Notes under the pieces: model-generated
Seen by the model: only the letters and a program-made list of their open reading frames with translations
What the model was told of the DNA's origin: nothing
Databases searched by the model: none
Source of the DNA: Corynebacterium mastitidis DSM 44356
GTDB taxonomy: Bacteria; Actinomycetota; Actinomycetes; Mycobacteriales; Mycobacteriaceae
Direction: 5' to 3'
Assembly: GCF_000375365.1 (NCBI RefSeq)
Contig: NZ_AQXB01000004.1
Coordinates: forward strand, 62,001 to 126,000
DNA: 64,000 nucleotides
Position numbers and translations under genes: made by a program
Part shown: one piece after another, positions 7,909 through 16,093 of the stretch
Numbering within the stretch: the first letter of the stretch is position 1
Layout of the letters: every line of letters begins with the position of its first letter

Positions 7909-8835
7909 ATGGATTTCGAGGAATTTGCGCGTAATTTCCGGGAGAGAGCCGCAAAGCGCATGCTGGAGTTCGAGGTGGCCCTGGAGGAAAGCCGACGCGA
8001 GATGGAAAGGCGAGACGCGCAGCGGCAGGAGGACAAGGCGCTGCGAGGGCAGGCTCCGCGCTATGGGGTCCGCATGGAGGCCGCAGACATCCACGCGGAA
8101 CTCCGCGCGCGGACGCACGGGCGCGAATACGGACCTGTGCAGGGGGTGCTGAAGAGAAACTCAAAAACTAAGGGACGCGATTATTGGGTCAGGGAAAGCT
8201 TGCGGTGGCGATACGCCTTTTCCTCTATCTCCTCGGAGCTTAAGGACACCACCTTCTTGGCGGTGGCCTCGGGATCGGAAAAGCCGGAATACTTCTTTTC
8301 CCCCGCGAGCTGGTGGAGAAGGAAGCCCGTGATTAACCCGCGAGCGGTTTCCTTGGCACCCGTTTGCGGTCCACTCGCGCCCACGAGCAGCTTGCGCACG
8401 GTGTCCTCGCTGAAGCCCTGCTGGGTTCCCTTCTCCAGCTCCCGGTACGCCACGTCCCCCTTCCAGTTGTGGGCCACGCGCGCCGGGTTGCCGGATTCCA
8501 CGAGGTTATCGCGCCCGGAGCCGAGGATCAGGCCGGGGGCGGAGACGGCGCGTGCGGCCTCCTCGGAGGAGGGAGAGGTCATGGCGGGGTATGCGCAGGC
8601 CACCGCGCGCACCTTTTCCTCCCCGGCGGAGGCGAGGATGGCCGCCCCCGCGCCCATGCCGTGGCCCGCGAGCCCCAGCTTGCCGGGGGAGACGATCACG
8701 TTGCCGTGGCCGAGCTTGACGCCCGCGAGGATCTGCAGGCAGGTGGTGAGGTCGGCGGCCAGGCTGCGGTGGTCGGGGTTCATGCCGGTTTGGGTATCGG
8801 GGGCCGCCACGGCGATCCCCCAGCTCGCCAGGTGA
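7909..8835 (+). CDS. Basic coiled-coil protein, third gene of the operon; 3' end uncertain
   Basis: ATG 7909 follows the previous stop without a gap. The first 85-90 residues look real: a charged helix (FEEFARNFRERAAKRML, then EESRREMERRDAQRQED) and a compact tail (RYGVRMEAADIHAEL). No family is recognised. Beyond about 8170 the frame runs 655 bp antisense through the convergent hydrolase gene, and the translation there looks like shadow sequence. One extra A in the A5 run at 8163-8167 would bring a TAA into frame at once and give a protein of about 88 residues. The natural product is therefore probably short, with either a sequencing error or a real frameshift here. Confidence 0.45.
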   Translation: MDFEEFARNFRERAAKRMLEFEVALEESRREMERRDAQRQEDKALRGQAPRYGVRMEAADIHAELRARTHGREYGPVQGVLKRNSKTKGRDYWVRESLRWRYAFSSISSELKDTTFLAVASGSEKPEYFFSPASWWRRKPVINPRAVSLAPVCGPLAPTSSLRTVSSLKPCWVPFSSSRYATSPFQLWATRAGLPDSTRLSRPEPRIRPGAETARAASSEEGEVMAGYAQATARTFSSPAEARMAAPAPMPWPASPSLPGETITLPWPSLTPARICRQVVRSAARLRWSGFMPVWVSGAATAIPQLAR

Positions 8836-9026
8836 CGCAGGGTGACGTGGTAGGCCTTGATGCCGGTAAACCAGTCGTGCCCGAAGGCCACGGCGGGAAT
8901 CCCGTTGCCTTCGGCGGGCGTGTACACCTTGCCGGGAAGCCCGGCGTAGGCAAGATCGCCCACCAGGACGCGGTGCGGGCCGCGCTTGGCGAGTTTAGGG
9001 AGGTGTTTATTCAGATTCTCAGACAC
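8181..9026 (-). CDS. Alpha/beta-hydrolase-fold protein lacking the usual Ser and His
   Basis: 281 residues. The fold is that of dienelactone/polyester hydrolases (VYTPAEGNGIPAVAFGHDWF; PGLILGSGRDNLV with the acid). At the nucleophile elbow the expected G-x-S-x-G reads GHGMG, and near the usual catalytic His the sequence reads KGTQQGF, so two triad residues appear to be missing. It may be a pseudoenzyme or use other residues. GTG 9026 is chosen because TATCCT lies 7 nt upstream (9034-9039), a leaderless arrangement seen throughout the window; longer in-frame extensions to 9320 are non-homologous. By position it corresponds to Rv3438 (from memory). Confidence 0.8.
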   Translation of the reverse strand: MSENLNKHLPKLAKRGPHRVLVGDLAYAGLPGKVYTPAEGNGIPAVAFGHDWFTGIKAYHVTLRHLASWGIAVAAPDTQTGMNPDHRSLAADLTTCLQILAGVKLGHGNVIVSPGKLGLAGHGMGAGAAILASAGEEKVRAVACAYPAMTSPSSEEAARAVSAPGLILGSGRDNLVESGNPARVAHNWKGDVAYRELEKGTQQGFSEDTVRKLLVGASGPQTGAKETARGLITGFLLHQLAGEKKYSGFSDPEATAKKVVSLSSEEIEEKAYRHRKLSLTQ

Positions 9027-9033
9027 GCCTAAC

Positions 9034-9039
9034 AGGATA
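9034..9039 (-). promoter_or_regulatory. -10 box of the hydrolase-fold gene (leaderless)
   Basis: TATCCT on the minus strand, 7 nt before the GTG at 9026. The identical hexamer and spacing precede glmS and tsaB. The 477-bp gap from 9027 to 9503 holds this promoter, a 12-bp tandem repeat (9348-9383) and the glmS promoter; I see no gene in it. Confidence 0.6.
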
Positions 9040-9347
9040 GTAAATACGGTGCCGTCATCGTGACTCCTCCGGCCCGGCGGGCCCTTATCCGCCACTCGCT
9101 CGCCACCAACTATCGACATCCAGTACCAACATCCGGCCAACAACCGCCAGCGTTTCACCGGCAACCCGGCCACCCACCCGCCAGCAGTTTCACCGAGTAC
9201 ACGCGCTGATAATGGCAGCCAAGCCGGTTCATACCAGCCCACGCACAAGAGCGCCCCGGGCAAAGCGCACGCGATACACGCACCCAAGCCCGTCCGACGC
9301 TCCCGTCCCGGGGCGGGCACGCCGGTTACCTGCCCGGTCCCCGCCGC

Positions 9348-9383
9348 GCCGAATACTCAGCCGAATATCCAACCGAATACCAG
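9348..9383 (+). repeat. Three tandem 12-bp repeats upstream of glmS
   Basis: Three adjacent imperfect copies of GCCGAATAYYCA lie at 9348-9359, 9360-9371 and 9372-9383. They are A/T-richer than the surroundings and end about 120 bp before the glmS start. They could bind a regulator of amino-sugar synthesis, because 12 bp is close to one helical turn; no known motif is recognised. Confidence 0.6.
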
Positions 9384-9490
9384 CGGGAATAGAGGCGCTG
9401 AGCGGCGGGGACGGGGCCCGGCGCGGCCCCGCTGGGGCGTCGATAGGCCGCGCGGGGAGATCGGTGATGGTGCGCGGTTGATCCGTACAC

Positions 9491-9496
9491 TATCCT
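9491..9496 (+). promoter_or_regulatory. -10 box of glmS (leaderless)
   Basis: TATCCT ends 7 nt before the glmS ATG, and no Shine-Dalgarno is present. No glmS ribozyme-like leader can exist if transcription starts at the ATG. Confidence 0.6.
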
Positions 9497-9503
9497 GGCG
9501 CCT

Positions 9504-11366
9504 ATGTGTGGAATCGTAGGATATGTCGGCAACCGTCAGGGGCTTGGCCTGGCCCTCAATGCTCTGCGTCGCATGGAGTATCGCGGTTATGATTCGTCGG
9601 GCATCGCCGTCGCGGATGCCGGCGAGTTGCACTTTGCCAAGCGCGCCGGCAAGCTGGCCAATCTCGAGGATAAGATCGCGGAGATCGGCGAGGACGGCCT
9701 GCGGGGCACCACGGCCATCGGCCATACCCGCTGGGCCACGCACGGGCGGCCTACGGACGAGAACGCGCACCCGCATCTTTCCTACGACGGCAAGGTGGCC
9801 ATCGTCCACAACGGCATTATCGAGAACTTCGCCCCGCTGCGGCAGGAGGTGGAGGCGCACGGCATCGAGATGGCCTCGGAGACGGACTCGGAGACCGCGG
9901 CGCACCTGGTGGCCCTGGCCTATAACGAGGGCGATACGGCAGGCGACCTGCGCGCCAGCGCGCTGAAGGTGCTGCGCCGCCTGGAGGGGGCCTTTACCCT
10001 GCTGGTGCTGCACGCGGATCACCCGGAGGAGATCGTCGCGGCGCGTCGCTCCACGCCGCTCATCGTGGGCGTGGGCGAGGGGGAGATGTTCCTCGGCTCT
10101 GACGTGGCGGCGTTCATTGAGCACACCAAGGACGCGGTGGAGCTGAATCAGGACAACGTGGTGATCATCAACAAGGATGGCTACGAGATCCTGAACTTCG
10201 ACGGCTCCGAGGCCCAGGGCCGCCCCTTCACTATCGACTGGGACCTGGAGGCCGCGGAGAAGGGCGGGTACAGCTCCTTCATGATGAAGGAGATTCACGA
10301 GCAGCCCGCGGCGGTGCGGGACACCCTGGCGGGGCACTTCCAGGACGGGCGGATCGTGCTGGACGAGCAGAACCTCTCCGACGAGGACCTGCGCGCGGTG
10401 GACCAGATCTTCGTGGTGGCCTGCGGCTCCGCCTACCACTCGGGCCTGCTGGCCAAGTACGCCATCGAGCACTGGGTGCGCATCCCGGTGCAGATCGAGG
10501 TGGCCAGCGAGTTCCGCTACCGCGACCCGGTGTTGGGCGCGCGCACGCTGGTGGTGGCGGTCTCCCAGTCCGGGGAGACGGCGGACACCCTGGAGGCCGT
10601 GCGCTACGCCAAGGCGCAGGGGGCCAAGGTGCTGGCGGTGTGCAACACCAACGGCTCCCAGATCCCGCGCGAGTCCGACGCCGTGCTGTACACCCACGCG
10701 GGCCCGGAGATCGGCGTGGCCTCCACCAAGGCGTTCCTGGCCCAGGTGGCCGCCAACTACATCGTTGGCCTGGCCCTGGCGCAGGCCAAGGGGACCAAGT
10801 ACCCGGACGAGATCAAGGAGATCTGGGAGGCCCTGGAGGGCATCCCGGCCAAGGTGGAGGAGCTGCTGCCCGCCGCGGAGCAGTGCCGTTCCATCGCCGC
10901 CACCCTGGGCGCCATCCCCACCATGCTCTTCCTGGGGCGCGGGGTGGGCTACCCGGTGGCGCTGGAGGGCGCGCTGAAGCTCAAGGAGCTGGCCTACATC
11001 CACGCCGAGGGCTTCCCGGCCGGGGAGCTCAAGCACGGGCCCATCGCCCTGATCGAGGAGGACCTCCCGGTGGTCGTGGTGGTGCCCAGCCCGCGCGGGG
11101 TCAAGCTGCTGCACTCCAAGGTGGTCTCGAATATCCAGGAGATCCGCGCGCGCGGCGCCAAGACCATCGTGATCGCGGAGGAGGGCGATACCGCCGTGGA
11201 GCCCTTTGCCAACTGGCTCATTCGTCTCCCGGAGGCCTCAACCCTCATGCAGCCGCTGCTGGCCACGGTGCCGCTGCAGTTCCTCGCCGCCTACATCGCC
11301 CAGGAGTGCGGCAACGAGGACATCGATAAGCCCAGGAACCTGGCCAAGTCCGTGACGGTGGAGTAA
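9504..11366 (+). CDS. glmS: Glutamine-fructose-6-phosphate aminotransferase (isomerizing)
   Basis: 620 residues. Makes glucosamine-6-phosphate from fructose-6-phosphate and glutamine, the first step toward UDP-GlcNAc. After removal of Met the N-terminal Cys of MCGIVGYVG is the glutaminase nucleophile. The glutaminase domain spans about 1-220. Two SIS domains follow (VACGSAYHSG and SQSGETADTLEA in the first; GRGVGYPVALEGALKLKE in the second), ending in the family signature NLAKSVTVE. The length is normal. It stands alone with its own leaderless promoter. Confidence 0.98.
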   Translation: MCGIVGYVGNRQGLGLALNALRRMEYRGYDSSGIAVADAGELHFAKRAGKLANLEDKIAEIGEDGLRGTTAIGHTRWATHGRPTDENAHPHLSYDGKVAIVHNGIIENFAPLRQEVEAHGIEMASETDSETAAHLVALAYNEGDTAGDLRASALKVLRRLEGAFTLLVLHADHPEEIVAARRSTPLIVGVGEGEMFLGSDVAAFIEHTKDAVELNQDNVVIINKDGYEILNFDGSEAQGRPFTIDWDLEAAEKGGYSSFMMKEIHEQPAAVRDTLAGHFQDGRIVLDEQNLSDEDLRAVDQIFVVACGSAYHSGLLAKYAIEHWVRIPVQIEVASEFRYRDPVLGARTLVVAVSQSGETADTLEAVRYAKAQGAKVLAVCNTNGSQIPRESDAVLYTHAGPEIGVASTKAFLAQVAANYIVGLALAQAKGTKYPDEIKEIWEALEGIPAKVEELLPAAEQCRSIAATLGAIPTMLFLGRGVGYPVALEGALKLKELAYIHAEGFPAGELKHGPIALIEEDLPVVVVVPSPRGVKLLHSKVVSNIQEIRARGAKTIVIAEEGDTAVEPFANWLIRLPEASTLMQPLLATVPLQFLAAYIAQECGNEDIDKPRNLAKSVTVE

Positions 11367-11417
11367 ATCCCTCGCCACCCGAGGACGGGCGCGCGTCGCC
11401 GCGCCCCGGGGCAGTGG

Positions 11418-11423
11418 CAGAAT
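11418..11423 (+). promoter_or_regulatory. -10 box of alr (leaderless)
   Basis: CAGAAT ends 8 nt before the alr ATG at 11432, with no Shine-Dalgarno between. Confidence 0.5.
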
Positions 11424-11431
11424 GGGTGCTC

Positions 11432-12556
11432 ATGGACCTGCTCACCGCCCGCATCGATAGGGATGCCCTGGCGCATAACGCCCGCGAGATCGCCCGGCGG
11501 GTGGCCCCCGCCCGGCTCATGGCCGTGGTGAAGGCCGATGCCTATAACCACGGCGCGGTGGAGGTTGCCCGCATCGCCCTGGCCAACGGAGCCCAGGAGC
11601 TGGGGGTGGCCACCCTGGGGGAGGCGCGGGAGCTGCGCCGGGCGGGCATCGAGGCCCCCATCCTGGCGTGGCTGTGGTCCCCCGAGCAGGATCTCCCGGA
11701 GGCCCTGAGGTGGGGAATCCGCCTGGCCATTCCCTCGCTGGCGCACGCGCGGGCCGTGGTCGCCGCGGCGGAGGGTGCACAGGAGCGCAGCGGGGTCACC
11801 GAGGTTGCCGAGGTTACCGTCAAGGTAGAGACGGGAATGCACCGCAGTGGGGTGGACCCCGCCGAGTGGGGTGAGGTCTTTGACCTGCTGGCGCGGTGCC
11901 CCCGCGTGCGGGTGACCGGCCTGATGAGCCACCTCTCCAGCGCGGACGTCCCGGACGATCCCGCCACCGACGCCCAGGCGGAGCGGTTCCGCCGGGCCAT
12001 CGCGGCGGCGCGCGAGCACGGCCTGGAGGTGCCCGTGAACCACCTGTGCAACTCGCCGGGGGCCCTGACCCGCCCGGACCTGCGCCACGAGATGGTGCGG
12101 GTGGGGCTCGCCCTGTACGGGCTGGAGCCGGTGGCCGGGGTGGAGCACGGCGTGGTCCCCGCGATGTCCTGGGTGGGGCGGGTGCTGGTGGTCAAGCCGG
12201 TGCGGGCGGGCGAGGGGGCGTCCTACGGGCTGACCTGGCGCGCGCCGGGCGACGGCTACCTGGCGGTGGTTCCGGCCGGCTATGCCGACGGCCTGCCGCG
12301 CTCCTTCCAGGGGTGCGTGGAGGTCGCCGTGGCCGGGCGGCGCTACCCGCAGGTGGGCCGGGTGTGCATGGACCAGTTCGTGGTGTGGCTGGGGGCTAAC
12401 GAGCACCGCGTGGCGGCGGGGGACGAGGCCGTGATCTTTGGCCGGGGCGGCATGAGCGCCACGGAGCTGGCGCGCCGCGCCGGGACGATCAACTACGAGG
12501 TCGTGTGCGCCCCGAGGGGCCGCACGCGGCGAGTGTACGTGGGAAAGGGAGAGTAG
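11432..12556 (+). CDS. alr: Alanine racemase
   Basis: 374 residues, PLP enzyme interconverting L- and D-alanine for peptidoglycan. The PLP lysine sits at about 34 in VVKADAYNHG, and the C-terminal half has GYADGLPRSF and the VCMDQFVV stretch of the family. ATG 11432 is preferred over an in-frame codon at 11414 because the family starts near MDLLTARID and a -10 box lies 8 nt upstream. tsaE follows 4 bp later, as in mycobacteria, so they are probably co-transcribed. Confidence 0.96.
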   Translation: MDLLTARIDRDALAHNAREIARRVAPARLMAVVKADAYNHGAVEVARIALANGAQELGVATLGEARELRRAGIEAPILAWLWSPEQDLPEALRWGIRLAIPSLAHARAVVAAAEGAQERSGVTEVAEVTVKVETGMHRSGVDPAEWGEVFDLLARCPRVRVTGLMSHLSSADVPDDPATDAQAERFRRAIAAAREHGLEVPVNHLCNSPGALTRPDLRHEMVRVGLALYGLEPVAGVEHGVVPAMSWVGRVLVVKPVRAGEGASYGLTWRAPGDGYLAVVPAGYADGLPRSFQGCVEVAVAGRRYPQVGRVCMDQFVVWLGANEHRVAAGDEAVIFGRGGMSATELARRAGTINYEVVCAPRGRTRRVYVGKGE

Positions 12557-12560
12557 GGGC

Positions 12561-13055
12561 ATGAAGCAGGGTTTTCCGGCGGCGGGGTCGCGCCGCTGCG
12601 AGGAGGCGGAGGACACCCGCGAGCTGGGGGCGCTCCTGGGGGAGTGCCTGGAGGCGGGCGACGTGGTGCTTCTCGACGGCCCCCTGGGCGCGGGCAAGAC
12701 CACCCTGACCCAGGGGATCGCGCGGGGCATGGGCGTGCGCGGGCGGGTGACCTCCCCGACGTTCACCATCGCCAGGGAACACCGCCACCCGCAGGGCGGC
12801 CCCTCCCTGATTCACGTGGACGCCTACCGCCTGCTGGGGGAGGGGCCCGCCACGGACCCGGTGGGGGCGCTCGACGCCCTCGACCTGGACTCCGAGCTGG
12901 ATACCGCCGTGGTGGTGGCGGAGTGGGGCGAGGGGCTGGTGGAGCAGCTCGCGGGCGGGTACCTCCTGGTCAGGATGGACCGCACCACGGCGGTGGAGGA
13001 GGACCCGGATTCTGAGGCTAGGATCATATCGTGGCAGCGCCGCGAGGGGGCCTAG
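12561..13055 (+). CDS. tsaE: tRNA threonylcarbamoyladenosine biosynthesis ATPase TsaE
   Basis: 164 residues. Works with TsaB and TsaD in t6A37 modification of ANN-decoding tRNAs. P-loop GPLGAGKTTLTQG at about 40-52; the switch-like SPTFTIAREH and HVDAYRL are typical. It begins 4 bp after alr. Its partners tsaB and tsaD are 4-6 kb downstream, separated by the VKOR and efeUOB genes, so the usual tsaE-tsaB-rimI-tsaD block has been split by an insertion of about 4.2 kb. Confidence 0.95.
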   Translation: MKQGFPAAGSRRCEEAEDTRELGALLGECLEAGDVVLLDGPLGAGKTTLTQGIARGMGVRGRVTSPTFTIAREHRHPQGGPSLIHVDAYRLLGEGPATDPVGALDALDLDSELDTAVVVAEWGEGLVEQLAGGYLLVRMDRTTAVEEDPDSEARIISWQRREGA

Positions 13056-13128
13056 TATGGGGGTGACGCAATAGCGGGTCGCGCCCGGCGCAGGGCGTGG
13101 CGCGCGAGGACCTTCGAAGGGGCGCAAC

Positions 13129-13734
13129 ATGGTAGAAGCGGTGGCGCAGGCACGCGAGGAGCGGCGGGGGGCCGCCCCATCACCGGGCTGGGGCTGGCTG
13201 TACGTGGTGGGCGGTGTCCTCGGCATCGTGCTCTCCGGCATCATCATGGTGGAAAAGATGAAGCTGGCGGAGGACCCCACCTACACCACCACCTGCGACC
13301 TCAGCTCCGTGGTGTCCTGCGGCAACGTCATGCGCTCCCTCCAGGCGGCGGCCTTCGGCATCCCCAATCCCATCATCGGCCTGGTGGGCTTCGGCCTGGT
13401 GGCCCTCATCGGGGCGGCGGTGGCCGCCGGGGGGCGCTTCGCGGGGTGGTTCTGGTTCGGCGCCCAGGCGGGCATGACCTTCGCGGTGCTCTTTGTGCAT
13501 TGGCTGTTCTTCCAGGCGGTGTACGTCATAGGCGCCCTGTGCCCGTACTGCATGGGGGTGTGGGCGTTAAGCATCGTGCTCTTTGTGTACGTCACGGCCT
13601 TCAACCTGCGCACCTACGGCGGCTCCGGGGCGGGGTGGGTGCGCGGCCTGGATCGTTGGAAAGCGGCTATCTCCCTGCTGTGGATCGCGGCGATCGGGGT
13701 GGCCATCGTGGTGCGGTTCTGGTCGTACTTCTAG
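13129..13734 (+). CDS. Vitamin K epoxide reductase-family membrane protein
   Basis: 201 residues with about five membrane segments. The active-site pair CPYC (in GALCPYCMGVW) and the loop cysteines CDLSSVVSCGNVM match bacterial VKOR homologues, which reoxidise periplasmic disulfide oxidases using menaquinone. No DsbA-like domain is fused. GAAGGGG upstream of ATG 13129 supports the start. In actinobacteria such proteins are the usual disulfide-forming partners, so exported cysteine proteins would depend on it. Confidence 0.92.
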   Translation: MVEAVAQAREERRGAAPSPGWGWLYVVGGVLGIVLSGIIMVEKMKLAEDPTYTTTCDLSSVVSCGNVMRSLQAAAFGIPNPIIGLVGFGLVALIGAAVAAGGRFAGWFWFGAQAGMTFAVLFVHWLFFQAVYVIGALCPYCMGVWALSIVLFVYVTAFNLRTYGGSGAGWVRGLDRWKAAISLLWIAAIGVAIVVRFWSYF

Positions 13735-13810
13735 CGCGGGGCGTGGCTCGGAGGAGCCTGTGAAGTGCGGCGCAGTCGGGGGTATGGAGCGGGGTAAGGC
13801 CATTGACCGG

Positions 13811-13829
13811 ATAGGTAAAGCAAGGCTAA
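13811..13829 (+). promoter_or_regulatory. DtxR-like iron box upstream of efeUOB
   Basis: The 19 bp ATAGGTAAAGCAAGGCTAA agree at 13 positions with the DtxR consensus TTAGGTTAGGCTAACCTAA (consensus from memory). It lies about 107 bp before efeU. Iron-loaded DtxR would repress the operon. Confidence 0.5.
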
Positions 13830-13935
13830 TTTTTTCGGGTGGAGAGGGCCGAATCACTGTATCCCTGCGGCCCCGTGGCGCGCCTCATGCCGTGAAAAAC
13901 ACAAGCCGTGCGCGCCGGGAAAGGCGGATGGCGAG

Positions 13936-14892
13936 TTGTTCCTGGCTAATTTTCTTATCGCCCTGCGCGAGGGCGTGGAGGCGTCCCTCATCGTGGGAAT
14001 CCTGGTGACCAGCCTGGTCAAGATGGGGCGCCGCGACGTGCTCCCGCGCCTGTGGCTGGGCGTGGGGATCGCGGCCCTGGTGCCCCTGGCGGTCGGCGCG
14101 CTGATGACGTGGAGCCCCTACACCCTGACCTTCCAGGCCCAGGAGATCCTGGGCGGGGTCCTGTCCCTCGTGGCGGCGGCGATGCTGACCTGGATGATCC
14201 TCTGGATGGGGCGGCACTCCCGGGAGATGAGCGCGGACCTGCGGACGCAGACGGCGGCGGCGCTGGCGCGCTCCTCCGGCTGGGGAATCGTGTGGATCGC
14301 GGCGCTCAGCGTGGGGCGCGAGGGCCTGGAGACGGCGGTGTTCGTGTGGGCCACGGTGCGCGCCACCGCCAGCGGCGGGCTCTGGCAGCCCACGGCGGGC
14401 GTGGTGGCGGGCCTCGCGGTGGCGGTGGTCCTCGGCTGGCTGATCTACCGGGGCACCGCCCGGATCAACCTGGGCAGGTTCTTCAGCCTCACCAGCTACC
14501 TGTTGCTGGTGGTGGCCGCGGGGATCGTGGCCTACGGCCTAGGCGATCTCCAGGAGGCGGGGGTGATCCCGGGCTGGGGCACTAGCGCCTACGACCTCTC
14601 CGGTTACTTTGACGGGCACATCCCGGGGGTGCACCCCGGTGCCTGGTGGTTCGTGCTGGCGGAGGCCATGTTCAACGTCAACCTCGCGCCCACCGTGGTG
14701 CAGGTGGTGGGGTGGTGCGCCTATCTGATCGCGGTGCTGCCCCTGCTGTGGCGCCAGCAGCGGGGCCGTCGCGGCGGCCCCGGCAGCGCCGAGCGCGCCC
14801 GCGGTGCCGACGCCGCAGGTGCAGCAGGTGCTGCGAAGGGCGGCGTCGAGAAGAACCCGGAGAGCGCACCCGCGGCTCCGTCAGTGAAGTAG
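13936..14892 (+). CDS. efeU: EfeU ferrous/ferric iron permease (FTR1 family)
   Basis: 318 residues, about seven membrane segments. Both iron-binding REXXE motifs are present: REGVE at 11-15 and REGLE at about 128-132. It is the permease of the EfeUOB low-pH or heme-linked iron uptake system. The start is a TTG at 13936: ATG 13928 is out of frame and the family begins FLANFLIALREG. GGGAAAGG lies upstream. The C-terminal 45 residues are a charged Ala-rich tail. efeO follows after 16 bp. Confidence 0.93.
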   Translation: MFLANFLIALREGVEASLIVGILVTSLVKMGRRDVLPRLWLGVGIAALVPLAVGALMTWSPYTLTFQAQEILGGVLSLVAAAMLTWMILWMGRHSREMSADLRTQTAAALARSSGWGIVWIAALSVGREGLETAVFVWATVRATASGGLWQPTAGVVAGLAVAVVLGWLIYRGTARINLGRFFSLTSYLLLVVAAGIVAYGLGDLQEAGVIPGWGTSAYDLSGYFDGHIPGVHPGAWWFVLAEAMFNVNLAPTVVQVVGWCAYLIAVLPLLWRQQRGRRGGPGSAERARGADAAGAAGAAKGGVEKNPESAPAAPSVK

Positions 14893-14908
14893 AGAGGGTT
14901 AAGTAAAG

Positions 14909-16093
14909 ATGAAGCTTGTTCGTGTGGCCTGCGTGCTGGTTCCCGCCGTGGCCCTAAGCGCCTGCGTGGCCAACAACCCCGAGGGCACCTCCGAGGCGGA
15001 GGGCGCGGCCGGGGAGCCCATTGACGTCCGCATCACGGACGATACCTGCGAGGTCTCCGCCTCGGAGGTGCCCTCGGGGCGGGTGACCTTTGCCCTGAGC
15101 AACGAGGGCACGGTGCGCAACGAGTTCGAGATCCTCGCGGAGGATCGCCTGCGCATCGTGGGCGAGCGGGAGAACCTGGGGCCGGGCACCCACACCGACT
15201 ACACGGTGCTGCTGGAGCCCGGCAGCTACGTCACCGCCTGCAAGAAGAACATGGTGGGGGCGCTGGTGGACGAGCGCGATTTCACCGTCACCCAGGGCGA
15301 GGCGGTGGAGGTCTCCGGCGACGAGCAGGAGCTGATCGACGCCGCCGTGACCAACTACACGGCCTACGTGCGCGATCAGGTGGGGCAGCTCCTGGCCGCC
15401 ACGCAGGACTTCGCGGATGACTACCGAGGCGGCAAGGAGGAGTCCGCCCGCGCGGCCTACGCCCCGGCCCGCCTGTTCTACGAGCGGATCGAGCCCACGG
15501 CGGAGGCCTTCGGGGACCTGGATCCCGCGCTCGACGAGCGGGAGGCGGACTACCAGGCCTCCGAGGAGACGGACGCGCGCCCCTGGACGGGGTGGCACCG
15601 CATCGAGAAGGACCTGTGGCGCCCGCAGGACGCCCCGGCCCTGGACCCCGCCCAGCGCGCCGAGCTGGCGGACAAGCTCGTGGAGAACACCCAGGAGCTC
15701 TACGACCTGGTGTACTCCCCGGACTTCACCGTGAGCATCGCGGACATCTCCAACGGCGCCATCGGCCTGCTGGAGGAGGTGGCCACCACCAAGATCACGG
15801 GCGAGGAGGAGGCCTTTAGCCACACCGATCTCTACGACTTCCAGGGCAACCTGGAGGGCGCGCGCGTGGCCTATGGGACGGTGGAGGACCTGGCCAAGCG
15901 AGGCGACGAGGAGCTGGCGCGCACCATTTCCGCGCGCTTCGAGGCGCTGCAGGCCGCCCTGGACTCCCACCGCGAGGGGGAGGGCTTCGCCTCCTACGAC
16001 TCCCTGGACGATAAGGCCCGGCGGGAGCTATCCGACCGGGTGGACGCCCTGCGCGTGCCGCTGGCCACGCTCACGGAGGCCATCGTCCGATGA
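14909..16093 (+). CDS. efeO: EfeO iron-uptake lipoprotein (cupredoxin + M75 domains)
   Basis: 394 residues. The lipobox LSAC after a hydrophobic leader anchors it to the outer face of the membrane. The N-terminal cupredoxin-like domain (about 35-125) is followed by a peptidase-M75-type helical domain with the HXXE metal motif H230-R-I-E233 in GWHRIEKDLW. It binds iron and passes it to EfeU. Its stop overlaps the efeB start (ATGA). Confidence 0.94.
   Translation: MKLVRVACVLVPAVALSACVANNPEGTSEAEGAAGEPIDVRITDDTCEVSASEVPSGRVTFALSNEGTVRNEFEILAEDRLRIVGERENLGPGTHTDYTVLLEPGSYVTACKKNMVGALVDERDFTVTQGEAVEVSGDEQELIDAAVTNYTAYVRDQVGQLLAATQDFADDYRGGKEESARAAYAPARLFYERIEPTAEAFGDLDPALDEREADYQASEETDARPWTGWHRIEKDLWRPQDAPALDPAQRAELADKLVENTQELYDLVYSPDFTVSIADISNGAIGLLEEVATTKITGEEEAFSHTDLYDFQGNLEGARVAYGTVEDLAKRGDEELARTISARFEALQAALDSHREGEGFASYDSLDDKARRELSDRVDALRVPLATLTEAIVR

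Noticed and set aside
9357..11114. 585-residue open frame on the minus strand
   Set aside because: It is the antisense shadow of glmS, rich in His, Gly, Arg and Val as expected from complementing G/C-rich codons.
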